Positions 7,602 through 16,958 of a DNA stretch of 64,000 nt are shown here, one piece after another. Made by a program: the position numbers and the translations under genes. The notes below the pieces were generated by a model, which did no database searches, was not told the origin of the DNA, and worked only from the letters and a program-made list of their open reading frames with translations. The stretch is taken from contig NZ_CP118182.1 in assembly GCF_028748145.1 (NCBI RefSeq), positions 1 through 64,000 of the forward strand, written 5' to 3'. The stretch's first letter is position 1, and each line of letters opens with the position of its first letter. Source of the DNA: Entomospira culicis (GTDB lineage Bacteria > Spirochaetota > Spirochaetia > WRBN01).

Positions 7602-10265
7602 GTGCAAATAAAGAAAGGGCTCTCTGATAAAGAGGTCGCTGAGTCGCGAGTAAAACACGGTAGCAATGGGTTTGCGCCGGTCAAGCCGATCTCATTTGTA
7701 AGACGTTGGCTAGGTAATTTTGGCGATCCGATGTTGCTGATTCTGTTGGCCGCGCTCTTGGCTAGCAGTGCGATTCAGATCTTGCATTACGTTAAAGGGA
7801 AGGATGTGGAGCTCTTGGAGCTCTTGGGTATTGCGATGGCGATTTTGTTGGCATCATTGACTAGCGCCTTCTTTGAGCATAAAAACGAGAGCTCTTTTCA
7901 GGCGTTGCAAGAGAGCGCCAATAAGGTGGCGGTGAAGGTCTATCGCAACCACAAGGTTAGCCAGATCTTTATCGATGATGTGGTGGTGGGCGATTGGATT
8001 ATGCTGGGCGTGGGCGACAAAATTCCTGCCGATGGCTATATCGTTTGGGGATCGGTTTCGGTGGATCAGAGCATGCTCAACGGCGAGAGCAAAGAGGCAC
8101 ACAAGAGCGAGAGTCCGTTGATTTTGGAGGCCATGGGCGATGATTTACTCGATGCGCATCAGGTGTATCGCGGTACTACGGTGCTTGATGGGCAGGCTCA
8201 TATGGTGGTGTTGGCGGTGGGCGAGGCAACCATTTATGGCTCGATTGCCAAGTCGCTTACCCACACCGAAGAGCGCGATACGCCTTTGAAGGTTAAGCTT
8301 AAGGTTCTTGCTAAGTTGATTAGTCGTATTGGGTACATGGGCGGATTGTTGATGGCGCTCATCTTTTTTTCCCGTCAGGCGATGACGCTGGGCAGTAATT
8401 GGGAGCAGATTAGTACCGTTTATGCCAACGATTTTCCTAAGCTTGTTGACCATATCCTCCAGGCGTTGATGATGGCGGTGGTCTTGATTGTGGTCGCTGT
8501 TCCCGAGGGCTTGCCGTTGATGATCGCGATTGTCAGTGCGATGATGATGCGTCGGATGTTAAAAGATAACGTGTTGGTGCGTACCAATTCGGGCATCGAG
8601 ACGGCGGGTTCGCTTAATATTCTCTTTACCGATAAGACTGGTACCATCACCAAAGGCGCGCTCGAGGTGGTTACGCTCTGGCAGGCTGGTGCTATCCAGA
8701 AGAGTGCCAATAAGATCTTAATTGAGACGATTTTGCATAGTGCGCAGTCAGAGTACTCCGAGGAGCAAGGGGGTGCCATTGGCGGGAATAGCACTGATCG
8801 GGCGTTGCTTAATTGGGTGATGAGCCATTATGCCTCTATGGTCAATACGATTACCGAGCGAAAAATTTTGGATCGGGTGGCATTTAATAGCGATCGGAAG
8901 TGGTCGGCGGTGGTTATCGAGCATAACGGGTCGCCCTTGAGCCTGATTAAGGGTGCGCCTGAGCGCCTTTTACCGCTAGCGATGCATTACTATAATGCCG
9001 AAAATAAGATTCTTGCTTTTGATGAGGAAAAGCGTCAAGAGATGGAGCAATTGATGCATGAGTGGTCTAGCCAGAGCATGCGTATTTTGGCTTTTGCCAC
9101 CCGTGCTGGCGCGGTAGATGGCCAGCATGATCTGGATGGATCGTTGGTGTTGATGGGGCTGATTGCGATTCGTGATGAGATTCGCCCCGAGGTGATCCCT
9201 GCGATTAACCAAGTACGACGCGCTGGCGTGCAGGTGGTGATGGTGACAGGCGATCGCAAAGAGACGGCGGTAGCGATTGCTAAGGAGGCGGGTATTTTGG
9301 ATGAGGATGGCATTGCATTAGATTCAAGCCAACTCAATTTACTTAGCGATGCGGAATTGGTGGAAAATTTACCCAAGTTGGCGGTGGTGGCTCGGGCGTT
9401 ACCTGCCGACAAGAGTCGATTGGTGCGCTTGGCGCAGTCGAAGAATTGGGTGGTGGGCATGACTGGCGATGGGGTCAATGACTCCCCTGCTCTCAAGCTT
9501 GCCGATGTCGGCTTTGCCATGGGTAGCGGAACGGAGGTTGCCAAAGAGGCTGGGGATATTATCATTATGGATGATAATTTTGTCTCGATTAGACAAGCAT
9601 TGCTTTATGGAAGAACGATTTACAAAAACATTCAGCGCTTTATGGTCTTTCAATTGACCATCAACTTATCGGCACTTTTGGTTACCCTCCTCTTTCCGTT
9701 ATTGGGATTCGATCCGCCTTTAACGATTACACAGATGCTCTGGGTAAACTTGGTGATGGATAGCTTAGCTGCCTTGGCCTTTGGTGGCGAAGTTGCGGTA
9801 CGACGCTATCTTAATGAAGCGCCTAAGCGTCGGGATGAGCCGATTTTACGCCCCTTTATGCTCGAGCAGATCACCGTGATTGGCGTGCTGATCTTTGCGA
9901 TTAGTGTTTACATGATTTACTCGGCAGATATTCGTCTCTTCTTCCCTTACGAACAAGATATTCGCAGTAGTTGGTCTACCGCCTACTTTACCTTCTTTGT
10001 ACTGGCAGCATTGGTCAATGCCTTTAATGTACGCACCAATCGCCTCAACCCCTTAAGCGACATCATGGGCAATCTCATGTTTCTTAAAGTGATGGCGGGA
10101 ATTTTGCTCATTCAAATTCTCTTGAGTAGCTTCTCTGGCCCGATTATGCACGGATACGGCATTAGTTTTGTGGGTTGGTTTATCGTGGGTGGCTTAGCAG
10201 GCATGGTCTTTTTGGCTGGCTTGGTGCACAAATTGATTCGCACCCAAGTTCGCAGAAATGAGTAG
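7602..10265 (+). CDS. Cation-transporting P-type ATPase (Ca2+ pump type, P2)
   Basis: 887 residues, normal length for a P2 ATPase. Seen in order: N-terminal cation-ATPase segment (GLSDKEVAESRVKHGSNG), two transmembrane helices, an actuator domain with LNGES near residue 160, the M4 motif VPEGLP near 300 (typical of Ca2+ pumps), the phosphorylation motif DKTGT at about 344 (aspartate is the catalytic residue), the KGAPE nucleotide-binding motif, the hinge TGDGVND near 620, and a C-terminal set of helices. M6 has NLVMDSLAAL where SERCA pumps have NLVTDGLPA, closer to the plasma-membrane type. It should export Ca2+ (or Mn2+) from the cytoplasm. GTG start. The direction of transport and the ion are family inference. 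Confidence 0.93.
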   Translation: MQIKKGLSDKEVAESRVKHGSNGFAPVKPISFVRRWLGNFGDPMLLILLAALLASSAIQILHYVKGKDVELLELLGIAMAILLASLTSAFFEHKNESSFQALQESANKVAVKVYRNHKVSQIFIDDVVVGDWIMLGVGDKIPADGYIVWGSVSVDQSMLNGESKEAHKSESPLILEAMGDDLLDAHQVYRGTTVLDGQAHMVVLAVGEATIYGSIAKSLTHTEERDTPLKVKLKVLAKLISRIGYMGGLLMALIFFSRQAMTLGSNWEQISTVYANDFPKLVDHILQALMMAVVLIVVAVPEGLPLMIAIVSAMMMRRMLKDNVLVRTNSGIETAGSLNILFTDKTGTITKGALEVVTLWQAGAIQKSANKILIETILHSAQSEYSEEQGGAIGGNSTDRALLNWVMSHYASMVNTITERKILDRVAFNSDRKWSAVVIEHNGSPLSLIKGAPERLLPLAMHYYNAENKILAFDEEKRQEMEQLMHEWSSQSMRILAFATRAGAVDGQHDLDGSLVLMGLIAIRDEIRPEVIPAINQVRRAGVQVVMVTGDRKETAVAIAKEAGILDEDGIALDSSQLNLLSDAELVENLPKLAVVARALPADKSRLVRLAQSKNWVVGMTGDGVNDSPALKLADVGFAMGSGTEVAKEAGDIIIMDDNFVSIRQALLYGRTIYKNIQRFMVFQLTINLSALLVTLLFPLLGFDPPLTITQMLWVNLVMDSLAALAFGGEVAVRRYLNEAPKRRDEPILRPFMLEQITVIGVLIFAISVYMIYSADIRLFFPYEQDIRSSWSTAYFTFFVLAALVNAFNVRTNRLNPLSDIMGNLMFLKVMAGILLIQILLSSFSGPIMHGYGISFVGWFIVGGLAGMVFLAGLVHKLIRTQVRRNE

Positions 10266-10337
10266 TATCGGCAGTAAATAAGGAAAGTTAAGTCATTTTT
10301 TAAAAAGGAGATAAAAATTGAGGATTAGGCAAATTGC

Positions 10338-10366
10338 TTGATATTTTTTCGCAAATGATGTATAAT
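10338..10366 (+). promoter_or_regulatory. Sigma70-type promoter of the coiled-coil protein gene
   Basis: TTGATA (10338-10343), 17-bp spacer, TATAAT (10361-10366). The leader before ATG 10433 is about 60 nt and contains AAGGGGA as ribosome site. Confidence 0.75.
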
Positions 10367-10432
10367 CATCAAGAGAAGTCTCTTAATGATAGAGAGATTA
10401 TTTCATACTTATTGTAAAGGGGAATAAAACCA

Positions 10433-10960
10433 ATGAAAAAAATTCTAGCTGGTACTGCTTTATCGTTGTTCTTACTATCGGGTATGGCGTTTGCACAAAC
10501 GGCCGCTATCGACGCGCAACAAGAGCGCCTTGATGGCTTAGTAAAAGAGCTCGAAGAGGCTCAACGCGTTGCAAACGAAAATGCACGCATCGATCAACTC
10601 TCTCGTGAGGCCTTTGAGCAACAGAGCAAGGAGATCAGCGAGCAAGAGAGCCGTGATAACATCGATCGCTACCAACAACAAATTGATCTAGAGAATACTC
10701 GTGCAGAGCGTATCGCTATCGAAATGCAACGCATCGAAGAGCTCATCGAAAAGATCAAAGAAGAGTCCGAAGCCCTTCGCCAAGCTCGCCTTGATGAGTA
10801 CAATCGTCAAATCGAGATCGAGCGCAAGAAGATCGAAGAGATCAAACAGCGTCGTATCGCAGAGCTTCAAGCTCAAATCGATCAACAACAATCTGAGCTC
10901 GAAACCCTTCAAGCCGAACTTGAAGAAGCACAAAATCAAGGAACTGAGACGCAAGAGTAA
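10433..10960 (+). CDS. Secreted periplasmic coiled-coil protein
   Basis: Signal peptide MKKILAGTALSLFLLSGMAFAQ, then 150 residues dominated by E, Q, I, R, K and A in heptads (for example IDQQQSELETLQAELEEAQ), so the mature protein is predicted to be one long coiled coil, free in the periplasm (no lipobox Cys). It has its own strong promoter and a strong terminator, so it is monocistronic and probably abundant. Similar small helical proteins (Skp/OmpH-like chaperones, Lpp-like) exist, but no specific similarity can be claimed. Confidence 0.8.
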   Translation: MKKILAGTALSLFLLSGMAFAQTAAIDAQQERLDGLVKELEEAQRVANENARIDQLSREAFEQQSKEISEQESRDNIDRYQQQIDLENTRAERIAIEMQRIEELIEKIKEESEALRQARLDEYNRQIEIERKKIEEIKQRRIAELQAQIDQQQSELETLQAELEEAQNQGTETQE

Positions 10961-10988
10961 AATCGCATCGATGACTTAGTGGTTTACA

Positions 10989-11015
10989 AGGGAGAGCCTA
11001 GGCTCTCCCTTTTTT
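10989..11015 (+). terminator. Rho-independent terminator
   Basis: A perfect 10-bp stem (AGGGAGAGCC / GGCTCTCCCT, loop TA) is followed by TTTTTT. It ends the coiled-coil gene. Confidence 0.92.
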
Positions 11016-11019
11016 GCTC

Positions 11020-11048
11020 TTTACAAACGAGAAGAAAATTGGTATACT
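11020..11048 (+). promoter_or_regulatory. Promoter placing the start site at the wzm ATG (leaderless candidate)
   Basis: TTTACA (11020-11025), exactly 17 bp, TATACT (11043-11048). The ATG at 11056 is 7 nt past the -10 box, so transcription would begin at or next to the start codon. Confidence 0.65.
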
Positions 11049-11055
11049 CTATCAT

Positions 11056-11913
11056 ATGAGTGAGCAGAGACAAACATTGGTGTTATATAGCCGTAAGCGT
11101 CAAAAAATGAGTTCCCTTCAGACTTATGCCACGATCTTTGCTAATATTTGGAAGCATCGCTGGTTTATTTGGATTCTCTTTGCACGCGACTATTTTATGG
11201 CAAATAAGCGCACCTTTTTAGGGTATGGTTGGCTTTTGTTAGCGCCCCTGCTCTCTTCCATGAGTTGGGTGGCGTTAAACCTTTTGGGCGTTCTTAATAC
11301 CGGTGAGATTAGTGTGCCTTTTCCTCTCTTTGTCTTGATTGGCACCAGCTTTTGGACACTCTTCTTTAATACTTATGCCAATAATGTCGATCTCTTTAGT
11401 ATTGCTAGTGGCATGCTCGGATCGGTTAGTTTTCCGCACGAGACGCTCATTATTGCGCAAACCATGAAAGCTTTAGCGAACTTTTTTATCTCCTCGGTGC
11501 TTAATTTTACCATTTTAATTATTTTTGGAGTCTATCCTACCTTTGCGTGGTTACTTTTGCCCTTCATGTTAATGCCGTTAATCTTTTTAGCTGGTGGGTT
11601 TGGGCTTCTTTTGATGGTAGTGAAACACGCACTTCCCGACTTAGAGCGGGTGTTTGCCTTTTTTCTTCCGATGCTCATGTATATTACGCCGATTGTCTTT
11701 TTACCCACGCAAAAGAGCGAGAAATTCTTCTTTTTGATTAAGTATAATCCCCTCACCTATCTCATTGGTGTACCTAGAGATATTGTCTTATTTGGACACA
11801 GCGATTTTTGGGGGTTTTACGGTTGGGCATCCGTTGCCTCGGCGCTCTTTTTCTTACTGATGGTGAGAGTATTCTACATAGCCGAAGAGTACTTAATTGA
11901 AAAATTATATTAA
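11056..11913 (+). CDS. Polysaccharide ABC exporter, permease subunit (Wzm-like, ABC-2 family)
   Basis: About six hydrophobic helices and the N-terminal signature of ABC-2 polysaccharide permeases: IWILFARDYFMANKRTFLGYGWLLLAP (R/K-x-F/Y near an amphipathic segment, then LG-x-W-L-L-L-x-P). The next gene is the matching ATPase. The pair should carry an undecaprenyl-linked glycan or lipid-linked surface polymer across the inner membrane. Start choice: the longest frame opens at a TTG inside the preceding terminator and is rejected; ATG 11056 fits a leaderless transcript, and ATG 11107 is a second option. It lies 14 kb from the glycan island it may serve (inference). Confidence 0.85.
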   Translation: MSEQRQTLVLYSRKRQKMSSLQTYATIFANIWKHRWFIWILFARDYFMANKRTFLGYGWLLLAPLLSSMSWVALNLLGVLNTGEISVPFPLFVLIGTSFWTLFFNTYANNVDLFSIASGMLGSVSFPHETLIIAQTMKALANFFISSVLNFTILIIFGVYPTFAWLLLPFMLMPLIFLAGGFGLLLMVVKHALPDLERVFAFFLPMLMYITPIVFLPTQKSEKFFFLIKYNPLTYLIGVPRDIVLFGHSDFWGFYGWASVASALFFLLMVRVFYIAEEYLIEKLY

Positions 11914-11923
11914 TGAGGACAAG

Positions 11924-12733
11924 ATGAGCGAGGATATGCACTATTGTAGCGATGAAGAGGCGGTGGTGGTGGTAGAGAAGGTGAGCAAGAAATTTACGCG
12001 TTCTTTACGACGTTCCTTGTTGTACGCTAGTGTGGATATTTTACAGGCGCTGATGCCGATATTTAGTCCCAAAATTAGAGATGATACGCCAGTTTCCTTA
12101 CGTACGGGGGAGTTCTTAGCATTAGACAAGATCTCCTTTCGCTTAAAAAAAGGCGACTCTCTAGCGCTTTTGGGGGTTAATGGATCGGGAAAAACAACAT
12201 TATTACGTTTAATTTATGGAATTTATCCCTTTGATCGTGGGCGCATTGAGGTGCGTGGTAGAATTGGCGCGTTGTTAGCTGCGGGGGTGGGGTTTCACCC
12301 CCAAATGACCGGACGGGAGAACATTTATGTTAATGGTGCAATTTTAGGCATGTCCAAAGAAGAGATTGATCGCCATTTTGACGATATCCTGCAGTTTGCC
12401 GATATTGCCGAATTTATTGATGCGCCTTCGGGTACCTACTCTTCGGGCATGCGGGTTCGCCTTGGTTTTTCCATCGTTATTCATGCGGATGTGGATGTGC
12501 TGATTGCTGATGAGGTCTTGGCGGTAGGCGATGGTGCGTTTCGTGAAAAGTGTTTTACGCGTATTGACGAACTAAAGGCACGTGGTGTCTCGATTATTTT
12601 TGTTTCACACGCCTTAAATCAGGTTAGCAGAGTTTGTGAGAAGTCGCTTTATTTGCAAAAAGGAAAAATGATTGCATTTGGTGATACCGAAGAGATTTTA
12701 GCTCTATACATGGCAGATAATCCTGGGGTTTAG
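11924..12733 (+). CDS. Polysaccharide ABC exporter, ATP-binding subunit (Wzt-like)
   Basis: Motifs in order: Walker A GVNGSGKTTL, ABC signature YSSGMRVRLGFS (the TxxSSGM form typical of polysaccharide exporters), Walker B VLIADEVLAVGD, and the switch His in FVSHAL. GRIGALLAAGVGFHPQMTGRENI is a block characteristic of the TagH/KpsT/Wzt branch. Start is ATG 11924 with GAGGA 5 nt upstream; the longer TTG form overlaps the permease. At about 270 residues it lacks the large C-terminal glycan-binding domain found in O9a-type Wzt, so glycan length control would have to come from elsewhere. Confidence 0.92.
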   Translation: MSEDMHYCSDEEAVVVVEKVSKKFTRSLRRSLLYASVDILQALMPIFSPKIRDDTPVSLRTGEFLALDKISFRLKKGDSLALLGVNGSGKTTLLRLIYGIYPFDRGRIEVRGRIGALLAAGVGFHPQMTGRENIYVNGAILGMSKEEIDRHFDDILQFADIAEFIDAPSGTYSSGMRVRLGFSIVIHADVDVLIADEVLAVGDGAFREKCFTRIDELKARGVSIIFVSHALNQVSRVCEKSLYLQKGKMIAFGDTEEILALYMADNPGV

Positions 12734-12772
12734 CGGTTGGCTTTTTTACGATAGAAGTGAGATAAAAGGTGT

Positions 12773-14350
12773 ATGAAGATGGTAAAAAAATATAAAAAGT
12801 GGTATGTTTTAATAATAATTGCACTCTTCATGGCTTTTCTCCCGGTAAAAGATTGGCTGGAAACAAAGAATCAAAGCATCTTACGCGTGGGTATTCTTGG
12901 CATTCATCAAGCAATTGATCCGCATTTAAGTGATAATGAGTATATTGGGCATATCTATGGGCAGGTGGTAGAGCCTCTCTTTAGGGTGGAAGATGGGGTG
13001 TTGGTGCCGTTATTGCTGGAGAAGATTCCGGTTGTCAGTAGTGATGGGTTGAGTTATCATTTTACGTTGAAAAAGGATATCTTTTTTCATAATGGTTCGC
13101 AGATGAGTAGTTATGATGTGCAGTTCTTTTTTGAGCGAATGTTTTTTACGCACTATCCGGCGGTGAATGTGACCTCTTTTTTATCGATTGCTGGGGCTAG
13201 GGATCTTTTAGCCGGTCATACGCAGCATTTAGCGGGTTTTGAGGTGCTTAATCACTTGGAGTTTATGATCTATTTGGAGCAGGTGGATCCCTTCTTTTTG
13301 TATCGACTGTCAGCGGTGAATACGGGCATTTATTCAATGGAAGCCTTTTTAAACGCGCCGTATCAGTGGGGATTGAGCACACTGATTGGCAGTGGTCCTT
13401 ATCAATTGCTTGAGTATCAACCGCGTAAGTGGATTCATCTGGAGACGTTTGGATCTTATCATCAAGATCGTGATACAGTTTCGCGGGTGGAGTATAAGAT
13501 CTATGATAATAACTTACTGATGCTGGAGGATTATCTTCAGGATAGGATAGCACTTATCCCGCTTGCTTGGCATGAGTATCAGGAGAACAGGCGTAGGATT
13601 TCTCCTAATGAGGTCTTTATGCATGAGCGCCCTGCGGGCTATTCGCTATTGCTTAACCAGAGCCATCCGATCTTATCGGATAAACGGGTGCGTCAGGCGA
13701 TTGCCTACGCCCTAGATCGTCGTGAACTTCATGAGCGATTTTTTGTGCATAATCATCAAATGATCTATAATTTTTTACCAGAAGATTTACTTGGATCTAC
13801 CAGCGAGCGGTTGAGCCCTTTCCGCGACATAGAGAAGTCTAAGGCGCTCTTGCGTGAGGCAGGCTATCCTAATGGGTTTTATCTGGTCGACTATTATACG
13901 AATAGAAGTACTTTTGTGGTAGGTCAAATTCTCCAAGCACAGCTACGCCAAGTGGGTATTAATTTAATCTTACTACATAAAGATTTAGCCGATTGGGATG
14001 CGATTAATCAGCGTGGGGAATTTGCTTTTATGCTCTATACTCCGCAGGTTATCTATATGGATCCGGATAATTTTTTGTATCCGCTTCTGCACTCAAGCAG
14101 TCGCTTATCTAAGATGTTCGAACTGGGTAACCCTGCTTTAGATCAAGCCCTTGAGTGGGCGCGTACTGTGCCTGATGAGCAAGAGCGCAAGTATCTTTAT
14201 CAAGCAATGGAGCGTTTTATTATCGCCGAGGAGCAATTTATAATTCCCCTACTCTTTTTACCGGAGATATTTTTGGTAAAGAAAGAGTGGCAAGATAAGA
14301 TTGGTAAATATCAGCATCCATTTTATCTACGTTATGAGGATATTGCTTAA
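12773..14350 (+). CDS. Peptide/solute-binding protein, SBP family 5, membrane-anchored
   Basis: A 525-residue protein of the OppA/DppA family: YGQVVEPLFRVEDGVLVPLLLEKIP, the SSDGLSYHFTLKKDIFFHNG block, a VRQAIAYALDRRELHERF block and the EAGYPNGF motif are standard for the family. The N-terminus (KKWYVLIIIALFMAFLP) is a single hydrophobic helix with no lipobox Cys, so it may be held by an uncleaved anchor. It follows the Wzt gene by 39 bp and has no permease beside it; an orphan receptor could use the Opp permease at 45-49 kb or act as a sensor (inference). ATG 12779 is an alternative start. Confidence 0.82.
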   Translation: MKMVKKYKKWYVLIIIALFMAFLPVKDWLETKNQSILRVGILGIHQAIDPHLSDNEYIGHIYGQVVEPLFRVEDGVLVPLLLEKIPVVSSDGLSYHFTLKKDIFFHNGSQMSSYDVQFFFERMFFTHYPAVNVTSFLSIAGARDLLAGHTQHLAGFEVLNHLEFMIYLEQVDPFFLYRLSAVNTGIYSMEAFLNAPYQWGLSTLIGSGPYQLLEYQPRKWIHLETFGSYHQDRDTVSRVEYKIYDNNLLMLEDYLQDRIALIPLAWHEYQENRRRISPNEVFMHERPAGYSLLLNQSHPILSDKRVRQAIAYALDRRELHERFFVHNHQMIYNFLPEDLLGSTSERLSPFRDIEKSKALLREAGYPNGFYLVDYYTNRSTFVVGQILQAQLRQVGINLILLHKDLADWDAINQRGEFAFMLYTPQVIYMDPDNFLYPLLHSSSRLSKMFELGNPALDQALEWARTVPDEQERKYLYQAMERFIIAEEQFIIPLLFLPEIFLVKKEWQDKIGKYQHPFYLRYEDIA

Positions 14351-14895
14351 TTTAGGAGAAAGAGCGCGCGGATTTTTTTACTTTTTATCATCACGAGGCA
14401 GGTAAGATAGCCTAAAAATCCGCCATGAAGCATGCCAACAAGGACATCGCTAAAGAAGTGCGCGCTTAAGTAGAGGCGAGAGAGTGCAGTGATCATCGCC
14501 ATACTTAGGGCAATCATCATCCAGCGCATCTTGGGGATAAGGGTTAGGGGCATGGTTAGCGCAAAGACGAAAGAGCTGTGTCCGGAGGGGAAGGAGTAGC
14601 CTTTTGCCAAATGTCCTGCTTGACGGATCCACTCGTAGGTTTGGCTTGGTCGCAAGCGGGTGAAGCTGGGTTTCCAGAGAAATTCCACCAAAAGCAAGGA
14701 GCTTAGACCGGCAACTAAGGATGCGATCGCAAAAAATCGATACTTAGGAACAAAGAGCAAGCCAAGAGAGAACAATACCAAGAGTGCTGGCAAGAGATTC
14801 GTTAAGATAACGAAGCTTTTATCCAACCATGCGGGGGGATTGATTTGGGAAAAAACCGTCAATACTAGCCAGTCAATATCATCGATAATGCGCAT
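14347..14895 (-). CDS. PAP2-family membrane phosphatase
   Basis: Contains the three-part acid phosphatase signature: K-x6-R-P (KPSFTRLRPS), PSGHS, and S-R-x5-H-x3-D (SRLYLSAHFFSD), with five to six hydrophobic segments. Such enzymes dephosphorylate lipid pyrophosphates (undecaprenyl pyrophosphate, phosphatidic acid or PGP). In a genome with lipid-linked glycan export, undecaprenyl-PP recycling is a reasonable role (inference). ATG 14895 is preferred over the upstream TTG because GGAG sits 7 nt before it. It is convergent with, and overlaps by 4 bp, the binding-protein gene. Confidence 0.88.
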   Translation of the reverse strand: MRIIDDIDWLVLTVFSQINPPAWLDKSFVILTNLLPALLVLFSLGLLFVPKYRFFAIASLVAGLSSLLLVEFLWKPSFTRLRPSQTYEWIRQAGHLAKGYSFPSGHSSFVFALTMPLTLIPKMRWMMIALSMAMITALSRLYLSAHFFSDVLVGMLHGGFLGYLTCLVMIKSKKIRALFLLN

Positions 14896-14957
14896 TGTCA
14901 ACTCCTACCCTATTGTAGCAGATCCCACATAGTCTGGCAAGGGCGGCTTTATTTGCG

Positions 14958-14986
14958 TTGACAATACCCGCTCCTTGTGATAGAAT
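14958..14986 (+). promoter_or_regulatory. Promoter of the esterase-acetyltransferase operon
   Basis: TTGACA (14958-14963), 17-bp spacer, TAGAAT (14981-14986). GAGGAG follows before ATG 15005. Confidence 0.75.
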
Positions 14987-15004
14987 TAAACCTAGAGGAG
15001 ATTC

Positions 15005-15796
15005 ATGATGATAGTTAGTGATGTAACCTATAGCGAGGTTCTCGGCTTTGATTGGAATTACTCGCTCTATCTGCCTGAGGATTTTGCCCAACGATCCTAT
15101 CCGATTCTCTATTTATTGCATGGGGCCTTTGGTCATCATAATGATTACGTCTATCATGCGAATTTAAATGAGATGGTCAATCATCTTATGCAAAAAAAGT
15201 TGCTCCCACCGATGATTATCGCCATGCCTGATGGCTTTAATAGCTACTATGTGGATGTGGGATCGCTTAAAATGGAGTCGGCGATTATTCAGAGTTTTAT
15301 TCCTTATATAGAAAATACTTACGGTATTCATGTCTCCAAGGAGGAGCGCTTTATTGCGGGTTTATCCATGGGCGGATATGGGGCTAGTCGCTTTGCTCTT
15401 ACCTATCCTAAGCTTTTTAGTCGCGCCTACCTCTTTTCTCCGGCGGTGTGGGTAGAGCCTAATACGCACTGTGCGGTGCGGGCGAAATTTCATCTTTTCA
15501 CCCAAGGTCGCAAGCCCTTTTGTCAGGAACTTTGGCAAAAATATCATCCCTTATCCCTCTTTGCTAGCTATCAAAAGAGTGCCTCACCGGTGCATTTTTA
15601 TGTGGAGAGTGGCGCGCAAGATGAAATTGTCGCGGTGCATGATGTCAATTTTTTTGTGCAACAGCTCAAACGCGTGGCGCATGTTAGCTATCAAGTGGAT
15701 GATGGATCTGGGCATAGTTGGGATTTTTGGCGGGGGGCAACCCAACGGATGTTCTTAGATATTGGTCAAGTCTTGCAAAAAGAGGCTGAAGCATGA
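15005..15796 (+). CDS. Putative esterase (alpha/beta hydrolase, esterase D-like)
   Basis: 263 residues, no signal peptide, so cytoplasmic. The family pattern is clear: YPILYLLHGAFG (oxyanion region), MPDG, nucleophile elbow GLSMGG with Ser121, then an acidic residue in SGAQDEIV and a His in GSGHSWDFW. This order is that of the putative-esterase family that includes S-formylglutathione hydrolase and mycolyl/feruloyl esterases. The substrate is unknown. It overlaps the acetyltransferase start by 4 bp (ATGA), so the two are translationally coupled. Confidence 0.88.
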   Translation: MMIVSDVTYSEVLGFDWNYSLYLPEDFAQRSYPILYLLHGAFGHHNDYVYHANLNEMVNHLMQKKLLPPMIIAMPDGFNSYYVDVGSLKMESAIIQSFIPYIENTYGIHVSKEERFIAGLSMGGYGASRFALTYPKLFSRAYLFSPAVWVEPNTHCAVRAKFHLFTQGRKPFCQELWQKYHPLSLFASYQKSASPVHFYVESGAQDEIVAVHDVNFFVQQLKRVAHVSYQVDDGSGHSWDFWRGATQRMFLDIGQVLQKEAEA

Positions 15797-16317
15797 GGCT
15801 TGCGGAGGTCTCCTCGGAGTATACGGTGTTACTTAAAGCTTATCAGCAAGCGTTTATTTTAGCCAAAGAGATCTGTCATGGCGCGCCCGAGCTTACCGAT
15901 GGCATGCGTGTGGAGGCGTGGTTGGTTTGGGTCGAAGATCATAAATATGTGGGGACCTTACCGGCAGGTCGCGTGCTCTCGCATAGCTATATTCTACTCA
16001 ACGACAAAGAGGATAAAGTCTTAGGAATTATCAACTTAAGGCACTATCTTAATGATTATTTACGTAATTTTGGTGGACACGTGGGCTACTCGGTGGCACC
16101 CGATGCACGTGGGCGAGGCTACGCGAAGCTGATGGTAGCGCAGTTACGACCGCTTGCAGTTGAATTTGGTTTAGATAGGTTGCTACTCACCTGTGAGGAG
16201 TCTAATGTGGCTTCGCTTGCGGTGATTAGATCGACGGGTGCATGCTATGAGGATCGCCGTTTGGATGGCAATCGCCGTTGGATTTTACGCTACTGGTTGA
16301 CAATCAGCGAGCAATAG
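15793..16317 (+). CDS. GNAT-family N-acetyltransferase
   Basis: 174 residues. The acetyl-CoA-binding motif A is visible as GYSVAPDARGRGYAKLM (R-G-R-G-Y-A) with the preceding beta-strand LGIINLRHYLN, followed by LTCEESNVASLAVIRSTGA, the family's motif B asparagine region. The N-terminal part (DGMRVEAWLVWVEDHK) suggests a small metabolite acetyltransferase rather than a ribosomal-protein type. Coupled to the esterase, so both may act on a common acyl compound (inference). Confidence 0.85.
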   Translation: MRLAEVSSEYTVLLKAYQQAFILAKEICHGAPELTDGMRVEAWLVWVEDHKYVGTLPAGRVLSHSYILLNDKEDKVLGIINLRHYLNDYLRNFGGHVGYSVAPDARGRGYAKLMVAQLRPLAVEFGLDRLLLTCEESNVASLAVIRSTGACYEDRRLDGNRRWILRYWLTISEQ

Positions 16318-16341
16318 AGTAGACTTTAAGCGGAGGAGATT

Positions 16342-16956
16342 ATGCGTAGGTTAGGCTATTTGGTGAGCATCTTTCTACTCTTTTCCATCCCGATTTCGGC
16401 ACAAGCGATGCAACAGAGCGAGGATCTCAAGAAGATCTATTTATATACCATGCTTATCTTTATGGATAATATTGAGAGCGAATATCGTCTTGATGCGCGT
16501 GCGCCACAGAGCTGGCAATTATTGGATAAGTTGCATCAAGAGCGTATTGGCTACTCGGCGCAAAAGGGTGATTATCTTGGGCAAGAGGCGCAATTTACCG
16601 CGGAGATTGTCAAACACTTTAGCCCCGAACAGGTCAAGATATTGAAGAAAAAAGGTCTGCTTGACGTCAACACTATGGCAGGACAGGTGCTTGCTTATGA
16701 ATTAATATACAAAGAGCATCCCCTTGGTGGCTATCACTTTTTAGCAAAGGAGCCTAATCTGCGTCAGCGCTTGCATTTAGCCTTTGGTAGTAAAGAGATG
16801 GGCAACTTTTTGTTAGATCAAGAGGCGATTTGGGGAGAGTATTTAGGGCTGTGGATGCTGATTGTACGTCAGCGTTATGGAGAATTTCAAGCACTGATGA
16901 GTGCGCATGTTCGTGATTATAATGCCGAGCTAATCCGTTTATCCGAAAGAACTTAA
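16342..16956 (+). CDS. Exported protein of unknown function
   Basis: A signal peptide (MRRLGYLVSIFLLFSIPISAQA) precedes about 180 helical-looking residues. GGAGGAG lies 4 nt before the ATG. The C-terminal part (SKEMGNFLLDQEAIWGEYLGLWMLIVRQRYGEFQALMSAHVRDYNAELI) is vaguely like the C-terminal block of the seven-gene exported array at 18.8-25.6 kb (large hydrophobic, then R-Y-x-x-F/L and a late helix), but too weakly to assign. It is probably the last gene of the esterase operon (24 bp gap). No function recognised. Confidence 0.65.
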   Translation: MRRLGYLVSIFLLFSIPISAQAMQQSEDLKKIYLYTMLIFMDNIESEYRLDARAPQSWQLLDKLHQERIGYSAQKGDYLGQEAQFTAEIVKHFSPEQVKILKKKGLLDVNTMAGQVLAYELIYKEHPLGGYHFLAKEPNLRQRLHLAFGSKEMGNFLLDQEAIWGEYLGLWMLIVRQRYGEFQALMSAHVRDYNAELIRLSERT

Positions 16957-16958
16957 TC

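Noticed and set aside
11014-11055. Upstream extension of the Wzm-like permease
   Set aside because: It starts inside the T-run of the previous gene's terminator and overlaps the promoter.
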